Source of the DNA: Myxococcota bacterium
GTDB taxonomy: Bacteria > Myxococcota_A > Bradymonadia > UBA7976 > UBA1532
NCBI GenBank assembly: GCA_023150895.1
Contig: JAKLJY010000028.1
Span: forward strand, 1-64,000
DNA length: 64,000 nucleotides
Direction of reading: 5' to 3'
Shown: in pieces, positions 33,997 to 42,420 of the stretch
Layout: each line of letters starts with the position of its first letter
How positions within the stretch are numbered: position 1 is the stretch's first letter
The notes under the pieces: generated by a model
What the model was told of the DNA's origin: nothing
Seen by the model: only the letters and a program-made list of their open reading frames with translations
Databases searched by the model: none
Translations under genes and position numbers: made by a program

Positions 33997-34010
33997 CATA
34001 ATGTGCAGGC
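33997..34010 (+). promoter_or_regulatory. Possible -10 box of a leaderless permease mRNA
   Basis: CATAAT (33997-34002) lies 8 nt before ATG 34011, with no ribosome site between them. This spacing fits a -10 element of a leaderless transcript. No clear -35 is present. Confidence 0.35.
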
Positions 34011-35354
34011 ATGGCAAGCACCGAAGCGCCCTTTCGCCGCACGCTCGGCCTCTTCGACACGACCGCCGTGGTCATCGGCGCCATCATCGGCGTGGGCATC
34101 TTCTTCACGCCCGGCGAGGTCGCCCGCCTCGCCGGCAGCGAGAACCGCGCGCTGCTCGCCTGGGTGCTCGGCGGCTGCGTCGCCGCCCTCGGCGCGTTCA
34201 CCTTCGCGCAGCTCGGGCGTCTGTATCCCCGCGCCGGCGGGCAGTACGACGCCCTGCGGGACGCGTGGGGGCCCGCCCTGGCGTTTCTGTATGCGTTCTG
34301 CGTGCTGACGGCCGTCCTGCCGGGCAGCGTGGCGGTCATCGCGCGCATCACGGCGGCCAACCTGGCCGTCGCCGTCACCGGCGAGGCGCTGTCCCCGGCG
34401 GGAGAGCAAGGGCTCGCGCTCGCGCTCGTGGTCGGCGCGCTGCTGGCCAATGTGGCGGGGGCCCGCGTCGGGGCGGGCATCGGGAACGTCACCGTGGTGA
34501 TCAAGACGGCGGTCCTGCTGGCCATCGCAGGCCTCGCGCTGTTCGTCGGCCCCGGCGCGCCCGCTGCGCCCGCCGCCGAGTCCGCGACCACCGCCGCTGC
34601 CCACTCGGCAACCCCCGGCCTGCTCGGCCTCTTCGTCGCGCTCATCCCGGCGATGTTCGCGTACGGCGGCTGGCAGCAAGCCCTGTGGATGGGCGGCGAG
34701 GTCAAGGATGCCGAACGGACGCTGCCCCGGGCCATTTTGCTCGGCGTCGCGGTGGTGGTCGCGGTCTATCTGGCGGCCGCCTGGGCGTTCTTCGCACTGC
34801 TCGGGTTCGAGGGCGTCACGTCCGCCCGGGCGTTGGCCGCAGAGGCGGTCGGGCGGGCACTTCCCGGGGTCGCCGAGCGCGCCGTCGCGCTGGCCGTGGC
34901 CATCTCGGCCCTCGGCGTGCTCAACGTGCAGTTTCTGACCGGCCCTCGCCTGACCTGGGCGATGGCGGCGGATGGCCGATTCTTCAGTGTTTTCGCCCGG
35001 ATCGGCGCGCGCACGGGCACGCCGGGTCCCGCCATCGGGCTGCTCGGCGCGCTCTCGGTTTTCGTCCTGCTCGTCGGGACGGACGGCGTCGGCGCCCTGA
35101 CGGCGTGGGTGGTCGTCCTCGATGCGCTGTTCTTCGGGCTGACGGGGCTCGCCGTCCTGCGACTCGGTCGACGCACCGCGCGCTGGATCCTGCTCGCCGG
35201 CGGGTTCGCATTGCTCGAGTTCGCGTGTGTCGTCGCGAGCGTCCTCGATCCCGGCGTGCAGCGCTCCGCGCTCGGCGGGGCCCTCTGGCTGGGTGCGGCC
35301 GGCGTCGCCTACGCCCTCACGCGACGACGCCTGCGGCCGACCGGCGGGGTCTGA
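34011..35354 (+). CDS. APC-family amino-acid permease
   Basis: 447 aa with about 12 membrane helices. The N-terminal signature LGLFDTTAVVIGAIIGVGIFFTPGEVARL contains the G-x-G-I-F substrate-binding break of helix 1, and helix 6 has the usual ALIPAMFAYGGWQQALWMGGEVKDAERTLPRAI. These mark the APC superfamily, probably an amino-acid antiporter or symporter in the inner membrane. The substrate cannot be told. It is divergent from the DUF2252 operon, with 103 nt between starts. Confidence 0.88.
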   Translation: MASTEAPFRRTLGLFDTTAVVIGAIIGVGIFFTPGEVARLAGSENRALLAWVLGGCVAALGAFTFAQLGRLYPRAGGQYDALRDAWGPALAFLYAFCVLTAVLPGSVAVIARITAANLAVAVTGEALSPAGEQGLALALVVGALLANVAGARVGAGIGNVTVVIKTAVLLAIAGLALFVGPGAPAAPAAESATTAAAHSATPGLLGLFVALIPAMFAYGGWQQALWMGGEVKDAERTLPRAILLGVAVVVAVYLAAAWAFFALLGFEGVTSARALAAEAVGRALPGVAERAVALAVAISALGVLNVQFLTGPRLTWAMAADGRFFSVFARIGARTGTPGPAIGLLGALSVFVLLVGTDGVGALTAWVVVLDALFFGLTGLAVLRLGRRTARWILLAGGFALLEFACVVASVLDPGVQRSALGGALWLGAAGVAYALTRRRLRPTGGV

Positions 35355-35468
35355 CGGCGCGCCGCCCTTGCGTCGGGCGCCCGCGTGCCCACTGTCCTGT
35401 ATGACACGTCCATCGCGCCCCGAGGCGCCCCCGGGCGTGCCGTCACCGAGGCCCGAAAGGCACCTGTC

Positions 35469-35939
35469 ATGACGAAGACCCGTGAAGCCACGCCTTCTCA
35501 CACCTGGATTCTCGTCGCCAACGCCGCCCGCGCGCTGATTCTGGAGACGGAGCCGACCCGCAAGCACCGTCGCTGGCAGATCGTGCAGTCGTTCGAACAC
35601 CCGGAGAGCCGCGAGCACGTCGCCGAGCTGGAGTCCGATCGCCCCGGCCTGACGATGCAAGGGGGGACCGAGCGGCGCGCGGCCCTCGAGCACACCTCCC
35701 CGAAGGAGACCGAAGCCCGCCACTTCGCCGCCGAGATCGCGCGCACCCTGACGGAGGGTCGCCGCACCGCGCGCTTCGACGCGCTCGTCCTCACCGCGGC
35801 GCCCCGCTTCCTGGGGCTGCTGCGGGCCGAGCTGCCCGAGTCGGTCACCGAGCGCGTCCGCACCACGCTCGACAAGGACTACACCCACCTCGCCCCCGAG
35901 CAGCTCCAGGCCCAGCTCGCCGAATTCGTCGGGCTCTGA
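35469..35939 (+). CDS. Host-attachment (PF10116) family protein
   Basis: 156 aa from ATG 35469. The sequence TWILVANAARALILETE, followed by a charged loop and ending FDALVLTAAPRFLGLLRAELPESVTERV and DKDYTHLAPEQLQAQL, matches the family named 'protein required for attachment to host cells' (PF10116). It resembles the fold of eRF1 domain 2 / archaeal Baeyer-type proteins. It is cytoplasmic, so the name probably does not describe its real role here. An upstream in-frame ATG-less extension to 35385 is unlikely to be translated. Confidence 0.8.
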   Translation: MTKTREATPSHTWILVANAARALILETEPTRKHRRWQIVQSFEHPESREHVAELESDRPGLTMQGGTERRAALEHTSPKETEARHFAAEIARTLTEGRRTARFDALVLTAAPRFLGLLRAELPESVTERVRTTLDKDYTHLAPEQLQAQLAEFVGL

Positions 35940-35957
35940 CCGGCCACCGGGCCGGCG

Positions 35958-38096
35958 TCAGTCCGGCGACTCGTCGAGGCGCTGGCGGACGCTCTCGGCG
36001 AGCGCCTGCGCCGTGTACGGCTTGGCCAGGAAGTTGTCGCCCGGAACGAGGTCGACGCGGCCATCGGCGACGGCGGAGTAACCGCTCGTGTAGAGGGCCC
36101 GGAGACTCGGATGACGGGCCCGCAGGCGCGTCACGAGGGCAACGCCGTCGAGGGCGCCCGGCATCACGAGATCGGTCACGATCAGCGAGATCGTCTCGCC
36201 GTGACGCTCGAAGACCTCACAGGCGGCCTCGCCATCCCCGGCCTCGTAGACGGTGTACCCGCAGCGGGCGAGCACCCCGACGACGATGCGGCGCACGGCC
36301 TCCTCGTCTTCGACGACCAGCAGCGTCTCGTCGCCCCGCGGCAGGGGGGCCGCCGCCACCGCGCTCGGTTCGGGCAGAAGCGTACGCGGTGCCGGCGGGA
36401 AACAGATGTTGAAGGTCGTTCCGCGCCCGACCTCGGACTCGACCGTAATCCAGCCATGATGCTGTTCGACGATGCCGTGGACCGTCGCCAGGCCGAGGCC
36501 CGTGCCCTTGCCCTGGGCCTTCGTCGTGAAGAACGGCTCGAAGATGCGGGGCAGCGTCTCGGGTGCGATCCCCGTCCCGGTGTCCGACACCGAGAGCATG
36601 ACACAGGCGTCTCCGCAGGCCTTCGGGTTGTCGCGGCAGACGCACTCGGCGACGAGGTGCCACTCCGTCCGGATGCGAAGATCGCCCCCGTCGGGCATCG
36701 CGTCACGCGCGTTGACCACCAGGTTGACGACCACCTGCTCGAGCATCCCCACGTCGGCCATCACCGGGGGCACGAGCCCCGTGCTTTCGATCTCGAGGCG
36801 AATCGTCTCGCCGAGGACCCGCCGCAGCATCTTGGCCAGATTGCCGACCACGGCGGACACGTCCACCGGGCGCGGCTCGAGCGTCTGCCGGCGGCTGAAC
36901 AGCAGCAGTTGCCGCGTCAACCCCGCGGCGCGATCCGCCGCGTCGAGCACCTCGCGGGCGAGTTCGATGGTCTCGTCGTGCTCGACCCGCTCGTCGACGA
37001 GGAGCGAGGCATTGCTCTTGATGACCGTCAGCAGGTTGTTGAAATCATGGGCGACGCCACCCGCCAACGTCCCGATGGCTTCGAGCTTCTGTGACTGTCG
37101 AAGCTGGGCCTCGAGGCGCTTGTGCTCGGTGAGATCGCGCAAGAACACGATCGCCCCCGGGCGACCGTCGACGGCCACGGGGACGCCGCCGACGTCGACT
37201 TCGACGACGGCCCCGTCGAGGGCCACGATCCGAGATTCGCGCGGCGCCACGGCCCGGCCGCGATCGAAGAGCTCAACGAGCCGCTCCCGGGCGGTGCTGC
37301 GCGACTCGGGGTGAACGAGGTCCAGCGCGTGCAGGCCCGTCAGCCGCTCCGGCCCGTCGGCCTGGAAGAGCCGCCGGGCCTCGGCATTGGCGAAGGCGAT
37401 CTGCCGGTCGACCTCGACGAGGACGCCCACGGGGAGCCGCCCGACGACCGTCTGAAAGCGGTCCTCGCTCTCGCGCCGCGCCAGCTCGGCGGCGTGCCGC
37501 GCGGAGACGTCGTGTACGAAGGCCATCGTCGTCCGCTCGTCGAGCACGGCCGCGTTCACCTCGACCCAGGCGACGCGCCCGGGGTGCGGGGCCAGGGGCA
37601 GGGTCACGGAAGCCCTTCCGGTCGTCAGCAGGTCGGCGAAGCTGGCCAGCGCGCGCTCCTCTTCGGACGGGGCGACGAAGTCCGTGATGCGTCGCCCGAT
37701 GATCTCCGTCCGCGGGCACGCGAGCAGGCGCTCGGCGGCCGGGTTGCAGTCCGTGAATCGGCCGGTCTCGTCCGTGACCGTGATGCCCGCGGGCGCGCCC
37801 TCGACGTAGGTCCGCAGACGTCGCTCCGACGCCGCGAGCGCCGACTCGGCCGCCGACCGTTCGGCCGCCGCCCGGTCGACCGCGGCGAGCTGCCGACGCA
37901 GCGCGATGAAGAGGAGCACGGTCGTCAGCCCGACGAACGCGAGGCCTTTGTAGATGGAAACCGCCTGGCGGGCCGCCGGATCGAGCGCCAGGGCGTCGAG
38001 CCCCATGTCCGAGCCGATGATCCACACCATCCCCGCCGCCGCATAGAGCAGGCTGGTCTTCCAGGCGATGCGTTGACCGACGGCGTACACGGCCAC
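35958..38096 (-). CDS. Hybrid sensor histidine kinase with two PAS domains
   Basis: 712 aa from GTG 38096. Two membrane helices (about 13-35 and 48-67) surround a very short periplasmic loop. PAS domains follow at about 92-205 and 210-325, then HisKA with the phospho-His in [11 protein letters not shown] (about 350), an HATPase domain ([35 protein letters not shown]) and a C-terminal receiver ([18 protein letters not shown] with the phospho-Asp, KPYT). A Cys cluster ([14 protein letters not shown]) inside the HATPase domain is an uncommon insertion that could bind metal or sense redox state. It has no partner regulator beside it. It follows the nos operon on the same strand, with an 82-nt gap. 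Confidence 0.88.
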   Translation of the reverse strand: MAVYAVGQRIAWKTSLLYAAAGMVWIIGSDMGLDALALDPAARQAVSIYKGLAFVGLTTVLLFIALRRQLAAVDRAAAERSAAESALAASERRLRTYVEGAPAGITVTDETGRFTDCNPAAERLLACPRTEIIGRRITDFVAPSEEERALASFADLLTTGRASVTLPLAPHPGRVAWVEVNAAVLDERTTMAFVHDVSARHAAELARRESEDRFQTVVGRLPVGVLVEVDRQIAFANAEARRLFQADGPERLTGLHALDLVHPESRSTARERLVELFDRGRAVAPRESRIVALDGAVVEVDVGGVPVAVDGRPGAIVFLRDLTEHKRLEAQLRQSQKLEAIGTLAGGVAHDFNNLLTVIKSNASLLVDERVEHDETIELAREVLDAADRAAGLTRQLLLFSRRQTLEPRPVDVSAVVGNLAKMLRRVLGETIRLEIESTGLVPPVMADVGMLEQVVVNLVVNARDAMPDGGDLRIRTEWHLVAECVCRDNPKACGDACVMLSVSDTGTGIAPETLPRIFEPFFTTKAQGKGTGLGLATVHGIVEQHHGWITVESEVGRGTTFNICFPPAPRTLLPEPSAVAAAPLPRGDETLLVVEDEEAVRRIVVGVLARCGYTVYEAGDGEAACEVFERHGETISLIVTDLVMPGALDGVALVTRLRARHPSLRALYTSGYSAVADGRVDLVPGDNFLAKPYTAQALAESVRQRLDESPD

Positions 38097-38120
38097 TCTC
38101 GGTGCGGGTGTCGTGCCCTT

Positions 38121-38160
38121 ATACGGGTTTTCCCGACGCTCTCTAAAGTCAAAACCGTAT
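38121..38160. repeat. Inverted repeat between nos operon and kinase gene
   Basis: ATACGG-G-TTTT (38121-38131) pairs with AAAACCGTAT (38151-38160), 10 bp with one bulged G. It may be a terminator of the nos operon or an operator of the kinase gene, whose GTG start lies 25 nt away. TATAAG next to it on the minus strand could be the kinase -10. Confidence 0.4.
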
Positions 38161-38178
38161 CCGGGACGGGTTCGGCTT

Positions 38179-38853
38179 TCACACCGGCGCGTCGGGACTT
38201 TCGACGATGGGTGCGCGCTCGGCCCGCGCCGCCCGGCGCCGCCCCGCCCAGAGGTGCCAGACCACGATGAAGAACAGCCCGGTGGCGAAGGCCCCCAGCA
38301 GGTATGAACCGCCCTGCGGCAGGCTGGTCGTCGTGAAGTTGGCGATCTTCTTCGTGCCCAGGATGGCCGGGGTGAACGGCTCGACCTTCACCGGCGCCCG
38401 CGGATCGAGGTTGTGCCCGAAGACGTAGAGTTTGTAGGCGAAGCGGCCCATCCCGAACGCCGAGACGTAGGCCGTCACGACCAGGAGATCGAGCAGTGAC
38501 CGGACGTCGCCGACCACGGCGCAGCGCAGCGTGAGCAGCACGAGCGCGCCGATGGCGAACGGCAGCCAGTCCAGGTCGGAGAGCGCCGCGCGGTCGATGG
38601 GCGCCATGCCGATGTAGTGGTTCAGCGTGTTGATCTCCTGCATGTGCTGCCCGTCGTCGCCCGACGTCACCTGATACGAGTAGATCTCCATCCACAGCCC
38701 CTTGGGGTACTGCGGAGCGGAGAGGTCGATGCGCCACAGGGGCTCGGTGAACGAGAGCACGAGCGGGATGCTCAGCATCACCAGCATCACCCGGGCGGGG
38801 AAGAAGATGGGCTGCGCGAGGAACTCGTAGAACTTCTGGATGGGATGGCGCAT
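38179..38853 (-). CDS. Integral membrane protein of the nos operon (NosB-like position)
   Basis: 224 aa from ATG 38853 with GGAGG upstream. Four membrane helices (about 20-40, 95-113, 120-141 and 185-205) and a conserved-looking periplasmic loop (MEIYSYQVTSGDDGQHMQEINTLNHYIGM, residues 54-82, rich in His and Met) could bind copper. It is the last gene of the nos operon, 67 nt after nosY. Polytopic proteins of this size called NosB occur in Sec-type nos clusters, but I cannot confirm homology. A role in electron or copper supply to NosZ is inferred. Confidence 0.5.
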   Translation of the reverse strand: MRHPIQKFYEFLAQPIFFPARVMLVMLSIPLVLSFTEPLWRIDLSAPQYPKGLWMEIYSYQVTSGDDGQHMQEINTLNHYIGMAPIDRAALSDLDWLPFAIGALVLLTLRCAVVGDVRSLLDLLVVTAYVSAFGMGRFAYKLYVFGHNLDPRAPVKVEPFTPAILGTKKIANFTTTSLPQGGSYLLGAFATGLFFIVVWHLWAGRRRAARAERAPIVESPDAPV

Positions 38854-38920
38854 GGCGGCCTCCGGGGGGACAGAGAGCGGAAACGGCGGAAACGGCGGGC
38901 GATGGCCGGGAGAAGAAGGC

Positions 38921-39769
38921 TCAGGTCACGTCGCCGCGGCGGAAGCGGGCGAGCGCCGCCCCGAGGGCACCGAGGCCGACGAGCGCGGGCCAGGCCATGC
39001 CGAGCGCGAGCAACGGGCCGGGCCCCAGGCGGGTCGCCAGAAAGAAGCCGACCGGGCCGAGGGTCGACAGCTCGGGCTCCACCCCGGACAGCAGCGCCAG
39101 GCGCGCCGTCTCGACGGGATTGAGCCCCGCGAGCAGGAAGACCACGGCCGGCTCCAGCCGCACCCGCAGCATGACCGTCACGAGCGCGAAGTCCAGCAGC
39201 GCCACCGACAACGCCCAGAGGGCCAGGAGCGCAATCGTCCCGCGAGTGCCATTGCGAATCGTCGTCGAAATGAACAGACCCAGACCGGTAAATGCCAGCA
39301 GAAGACACGCCGACACGCCGATGGTGCGCCACAGGAACGGCCAGGCCACCGCCTCGCCGAACATGAACCGGCCGAACAGACCCGTCAGGACGAGCATCGC
39401 GACGAGCGGCAGCACGAGGGCGCAGAACCGCACCAACGTCACGCCGAGGAACCACGTCTCCCGCCGCAGCGGCAAGCTGAACAGGAACTCCAGCGAGCCG
39501 TCCTCGCGGGCGCGCTGCACCACGGGGCCCGTCGCGGTGAGCGCCAGCAGCGGCAGCAGCAGCACCAGGGCATGGCAGAGCGACAGCAGCACCCGCCCGG
39601 CCCCGGTGAACCCGAGCACCGACGACTCGCGCAGCCCGACGAGCACGAAGATGGCCGCCAGCGCGGCGTAGACCACCCCGGAGAAGACCAGCCAGCGCCC
39701 GCGGCGGACCTCGGCGAGGTCGAGGCGGGCCGCCGCCCAGAGCTCCTGCGTGAACGGGACGCCGGCCAT
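38921..39769 (-). CDS. nosY: NosY-type ABC transporter permease
   Basis: 282 aa from ATG 39769. Six hydrophobic segments, the motif ARLDLAEVRRGRWLVFSGVVYAALA at the N-terminus and LEFLFSLPLRRETWFLGVTLVRF after helix 2 match NosY/ABC-2 permeases. With NosF it forms an ABC transporter that, with NosD, delivers a sulfur or copper component for building the copper-sulfur (CuZ) site of NosZ. It starts 23 nt after the nosL stop. Confidence 0.85.
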   Translation of the reverse strand: MAGVPFTQELWAAARLDLAEVRRGRWLVFSGVVYAALAAIFVLVGLRESSVLGFTGAGRVLLSLCHALVLLLPLLALTATGPVVQRAREDGSLEFLFSLPLRRETWFLGVTLVRFCALVLPLVAMLVLTGLFGRFMFGEAVAWPFLWRTIGVSACLLLAFTGLGLFISTTIRNGTRGTIALLALWALSVALLDFALVTVMLRVRLEPAVVFLLAGLNPVETARLALLSGVEPELSTLGPVGFFLATRLGPGPLLALGMAWPALVGLGALGAALARFRRGDVT

Positions 39770-39792
39770 TACGGGCAAGGGGGCGGGCGCGC

Positions 39793-40251
39793 TCAATGTC
39801 CGTGCCCCAGGCCCTGCGTGCGGCGCGCGGCCACCCGGGCGCGCGCGGCGTCGAGGCTGATCGCCCCGGGGGTACCTGCGGGCACCGCGCCCAGGTTGTA
39901 GCCCATCGGGCTCGGGCCGCGCTCCACGAACGCGACCTCGCCCCCCGAGAGCCAGTGATCGGCGTCCACCTGCCGGAACCACATCTCGGTGATCAGCCCC
40001 TCGTGCCTGGGCGCGTTGAGCATCAGACACCCGGGATCGTCGTAGTGATGGACGCGACCGTCCTGCGTGCGGAACTGCGCCGCGAAGGCCGGCTCGCCGA
40101 CGTGCATGTGACAGTGATCGCAGGCGTCGCGGTCCCAGACGGGGATGACCGGCCCCCCGCCCCCGGATTGCAGCGCGACGGCCGCCGCCGCCACGGCGAC
40201 GGTGAGCCCGAATCCGAGGGTGAGCGTCTTCACGGGCAGTCGGGCAGACAT
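39793..40251 (-). CDS. nosL: NosL copper chaperone, membrane-anchored not lipidated
   Basis: 152 aa from ATG 40251. After one hydrophobic segment (9-28) comes the metal-binding stretch DACDHCHMHVGEPAFAAQ with Cys44, Cys47 and Met49. The NosL fold follows, including DPGCLMLN, WLSGGEVAFVERG and MGYNLGAV. Known NosL proteins are lipoproteins that give Cu(I) to NosZ. This one has no lipobox Cys after its hydrophobic segment, so it is probably held by an uncleaved helix. The His-rich end (GLGHGH) may also bind copper. It overlaps nosF by 22 nt. Confidence 0.88.
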   Translation of the reverse strand: MSARLPVKTLTLGFGLTVAVAAAAVALQSGGGGPVIPVWDRDACDHCHMHVGEPAFAAQFRTQDGRVHHYDDPGCLMLNAPRHEGLITEMWFRQVDADHWLSGGEVAFVERGPSPMGYNLGAVPAGTPGAISLDAARARVAARRTQGLGHGH

Positions 40252-41000
40252 GGCAAGCCTCCGTCGTTCGAGAGAAGAGATTTCGGCGCGCCCGCGGGGG
40301 AGACGCGACGCGAAAGGGCTTCGAGAGGCTCCGCCTCGGGCCCGAAGACACCGGTGTAGCCCTCCGCCGGGCCGTCGTAGGCGACCCGCCCCTCGTCGAG
40401 GGCGAGCACCTGCCCCGTCAGTTGCCGGATCTCTTCGAGCCGGTGCGAACAGAGGAGCACCGTCGCGCCGGCGGCCCGCTCGGCGAACCGCGCGAAGAAG
40501 CGCTCGCGCGAAGCCGCGTCGAGGCTGGCCGTGGGCTCGTCGAGCACGTAGAGCGCCGGCTGCGCGGCGAGCGCGAGGGCGATGAGCAGCTTCTGCTTCA
40601 TGCCACCGGACAGAAGCCGGAACGCCCGCCCCCGCACGGTCTCGAGGTCGAGCGCGAGCGCGGACGCTTCCGCGGCGACGGCGGCGCGGGGGAGCCCGCG
40701 GGTCGTCGTCACCGTCGCGACGAGCTCGTCGACGGTGGCGGAAATCTGGGGGGCCACCTGCGGCACGTAGGCCACGCGCCGGGCCGTCACGAGGCGGTCC
40801 TCGAAGGGCTTGCGCCCGTCGAGCCGCACCTCGCCCTCGCAGGCGATGAGACCGAGAATCGCCCGACTGAGCGTCGACTTGCCCGAGCCGTTCGGCCCGA
40901 TGAGCGCCGCGCGCCCGCCGGTCGCGAGGGTGAAGTCGACACCGCGCAGGACCTGCACGGGCCCGAAGGTCTTCTTCACACCGCGGAGTTCAATGCGCAT
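40230..41000 (-). CDS. nosF: NosF-type ABC transporter ATPase
   Basis: 256 aa. Walker A is GPNGSGKST (about 35-43), the signature is LLSGGMKQK and Walker B is LYVLDEPTAS, followed by a His switch in LLCSHRLEE. It is the ATPase partner of NosY. ATG 41000 overlaps the nosD stop by 11 nt. Confidence 0.92.
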   Translation of the reverse strand: MRIELRGVKKTFGPVQVLRGVDFTLATGGRAALIGPNGSGKSTLSRAILGLIACEGEVRLDGRKPFEDRLVTARRVAYVPQVAPQISATVDELVATVTTTRGLPRAAVAAEASALALDLETVRGRAFRLLSGGMKQKLLIALALAAQPALYVLDEPTASLDAASRERFFARFAERAAGATVLLCSHRLEEIRQLTGQVLALDEGRVAYDGPAEGYTGVFGPEAEPLEALSRRVSPAGAPKSLLSNDGGLPCLPDCP

Positions 41001-42420
41001 GGAGGGCCTCGAGGTAGGTCGGGAGCGGCAGGGGCGCCATGCGCGGCGCGGGGTCGCGCAGCACGATGCGGGGGGTGAGGAGGGGCACGATCTCGCTCGC
41101 GGCGTTGAGCAGCGCGAGGGCCGGCGTGCCCCGGAAGAACTGGAGTTCCGGCGTGCGACTCGTCAGATCGGCCGACAGACTGCGCAGCTCGAAGGGGATG
41201 TCCCCGCGACCGTCGCCGTCGAAGTCGTAACCGGCATACTCGTCGAAGTCGTTGCCCTCCCAGTGCGTGCCCTGCGCCGTCCCGCCGCCGTCGACCCGCA
41301 CGGCCGTCTGATTGTCGCGGAAGGCGTTGTTCTGGAAGACGTTTCGTTTCGTCGCCGCCAGAAAGACCACGCCCGTCTCGCACAACCGGAAGTGATTGCC
41401 CTCGAAGGTGTTCTCGTCGCCGTCCTGCATCGGAGAGTTGTCGATGTAGACGCCGAGCGTGTCGCGCACGAAGACGTTGTCGCGCACCCGGACGTTGCCG
41501 GACTCCTTCAGGCCGAGACCCATGCCCGCCGCCCCCGCCGCGCCGGCGGCCACGTTGCGGTTGACCTCGAGATCGCGGCTGTACATCAGGAACACACCGA
41601 CCACCGTACGCACGTAGACGTTGTCCTCGATGACATTGCGGTGGCTGTACATCAGGTGCGTGCCGTAACGGCCGTCGCGCACGTCGTTGCGCCGGATGAC
41701 GTTGTCCGAGGCGTACCAGACCACCAGGTCCCGGCCGCCGGTGACTCGGTTGTCCTCGACGGTGGAGTGATGTGTCTCCCAGAGGCGAATCGAGTCACCG
41801 CGCAGGCCCAATGCCTCGTCGCGCCCGCCCTCGACCCGGTTGCCGCGGATGAGAGCGTGTTTCGCCTTCTCGACCAGAATGCCGAACGTCGCATTGCGAA
41901 TGTGAACGCCCTCGACGCGCGGCGCCTCGCCGGCGACATGCACCGCGCTGTCGAGGAGGTCGAAGCGATCCCCGGAGCCATCCACCGTCAGGCCCAGCAC
42001 CGTCGCCGCCTCGACCTTGATGGTGGTGCCCTCTCCCGTCGAGACGATCACGGCCTCGGGCGGACCCCAGAGCGTGCGGCCCTCTCGGATCACGATGGGG
42101 CCGGCATAGCGTCCGGGTTGAAGACACAGCGCCCCGGAGGGCGCGACGGCGTCCAGCCGCCGCTGGAGGTGGTTTGTCGGCTGGACGTCGTCGCAAGAGG
42201 GTGGGCGAGGCGGGGTCGGGACGGAAAGTGGCCGTCCCGGTGCGTCCTTTGCCTCGCCCGAATCGTGGACCGCCGGGCGTGCGTTCGCCCCCGGGATCGA
42301 TCCATGGGCGTCTTCGGACGCCCCGGGCACGGAGGCGCCCGAGACCGCGGCGGCGCCGGCGATGGCCACCCCCGCGAGACCCGCGACGAGGCGGGTCGGT
42401 CTCGGACCGCCCGGGCTCAC
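40990..42420 (-). CDS. nosD: NosD periplasmic copper/sulfur-delivery protein
   Basis: 476 aa. GTG 42420 overlaps the nosZ stop (GTGA). A signal peptide (about 10-35) precedes a parallel beta-helix of CASH/NosD type with many Asn-rich rungs (VRDNVFVRDTLGVYIDNSP, NVIEDNVYVRTVVGVFLMYSRDLEVNRN). NosD works in the periplasm with NosF and NosY in forming the copper-sulfur (CuZ) site of NosZ. Confidence 0.92.
   Translation of the reverse strand: MSPGGPRPTRLVAGLAGVAIAGAAAVSGASVPGASEDAHGSIPGANARPAVHDSGEAKDAPGRPLSVPTPPRPPSCDDVQPTNHLQRRLDAVAPSGALCLQPGRYAGPIVIREGRTLWGPPEAVIVSTGEGTTIKVEAATVLGLTVDGSGDRFDLLDSAVHVAGEAPRVEGVHIRNATFGILVEKAKHALIRGNRVEGGRDEALGLRGDSIRLWETHHSTVEDNRVTGGRDLVVWYASDNVIRRNDVRDGRYGTHLMYSHRNVIEDNVYVRTVVGVFLMYSRDLEVNRNVAAGAAGAAGMGLGLKESGNVRVRDNVFVRDTLGVYIDNSPMQDGDENTFEGNHFRLCETGVVFLAATKRNVFQNNAFRDNQTAVRVDGGGTAQGTHWEGNDFDEYAGYDFDGDGRGDIPFELRSLSADLTSRTPELQFFRGTPALALLNAASEIVPLLTPRIVLRDPAPRMAPLPLPTYLEALHAH

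Noticed and set aside
33908-34735. N-terminal extension of the DUF2252 gene
   Set aside because: It runs antisense through the permease gene and would bury the Pho-like promoter and the lipoprotein signal.
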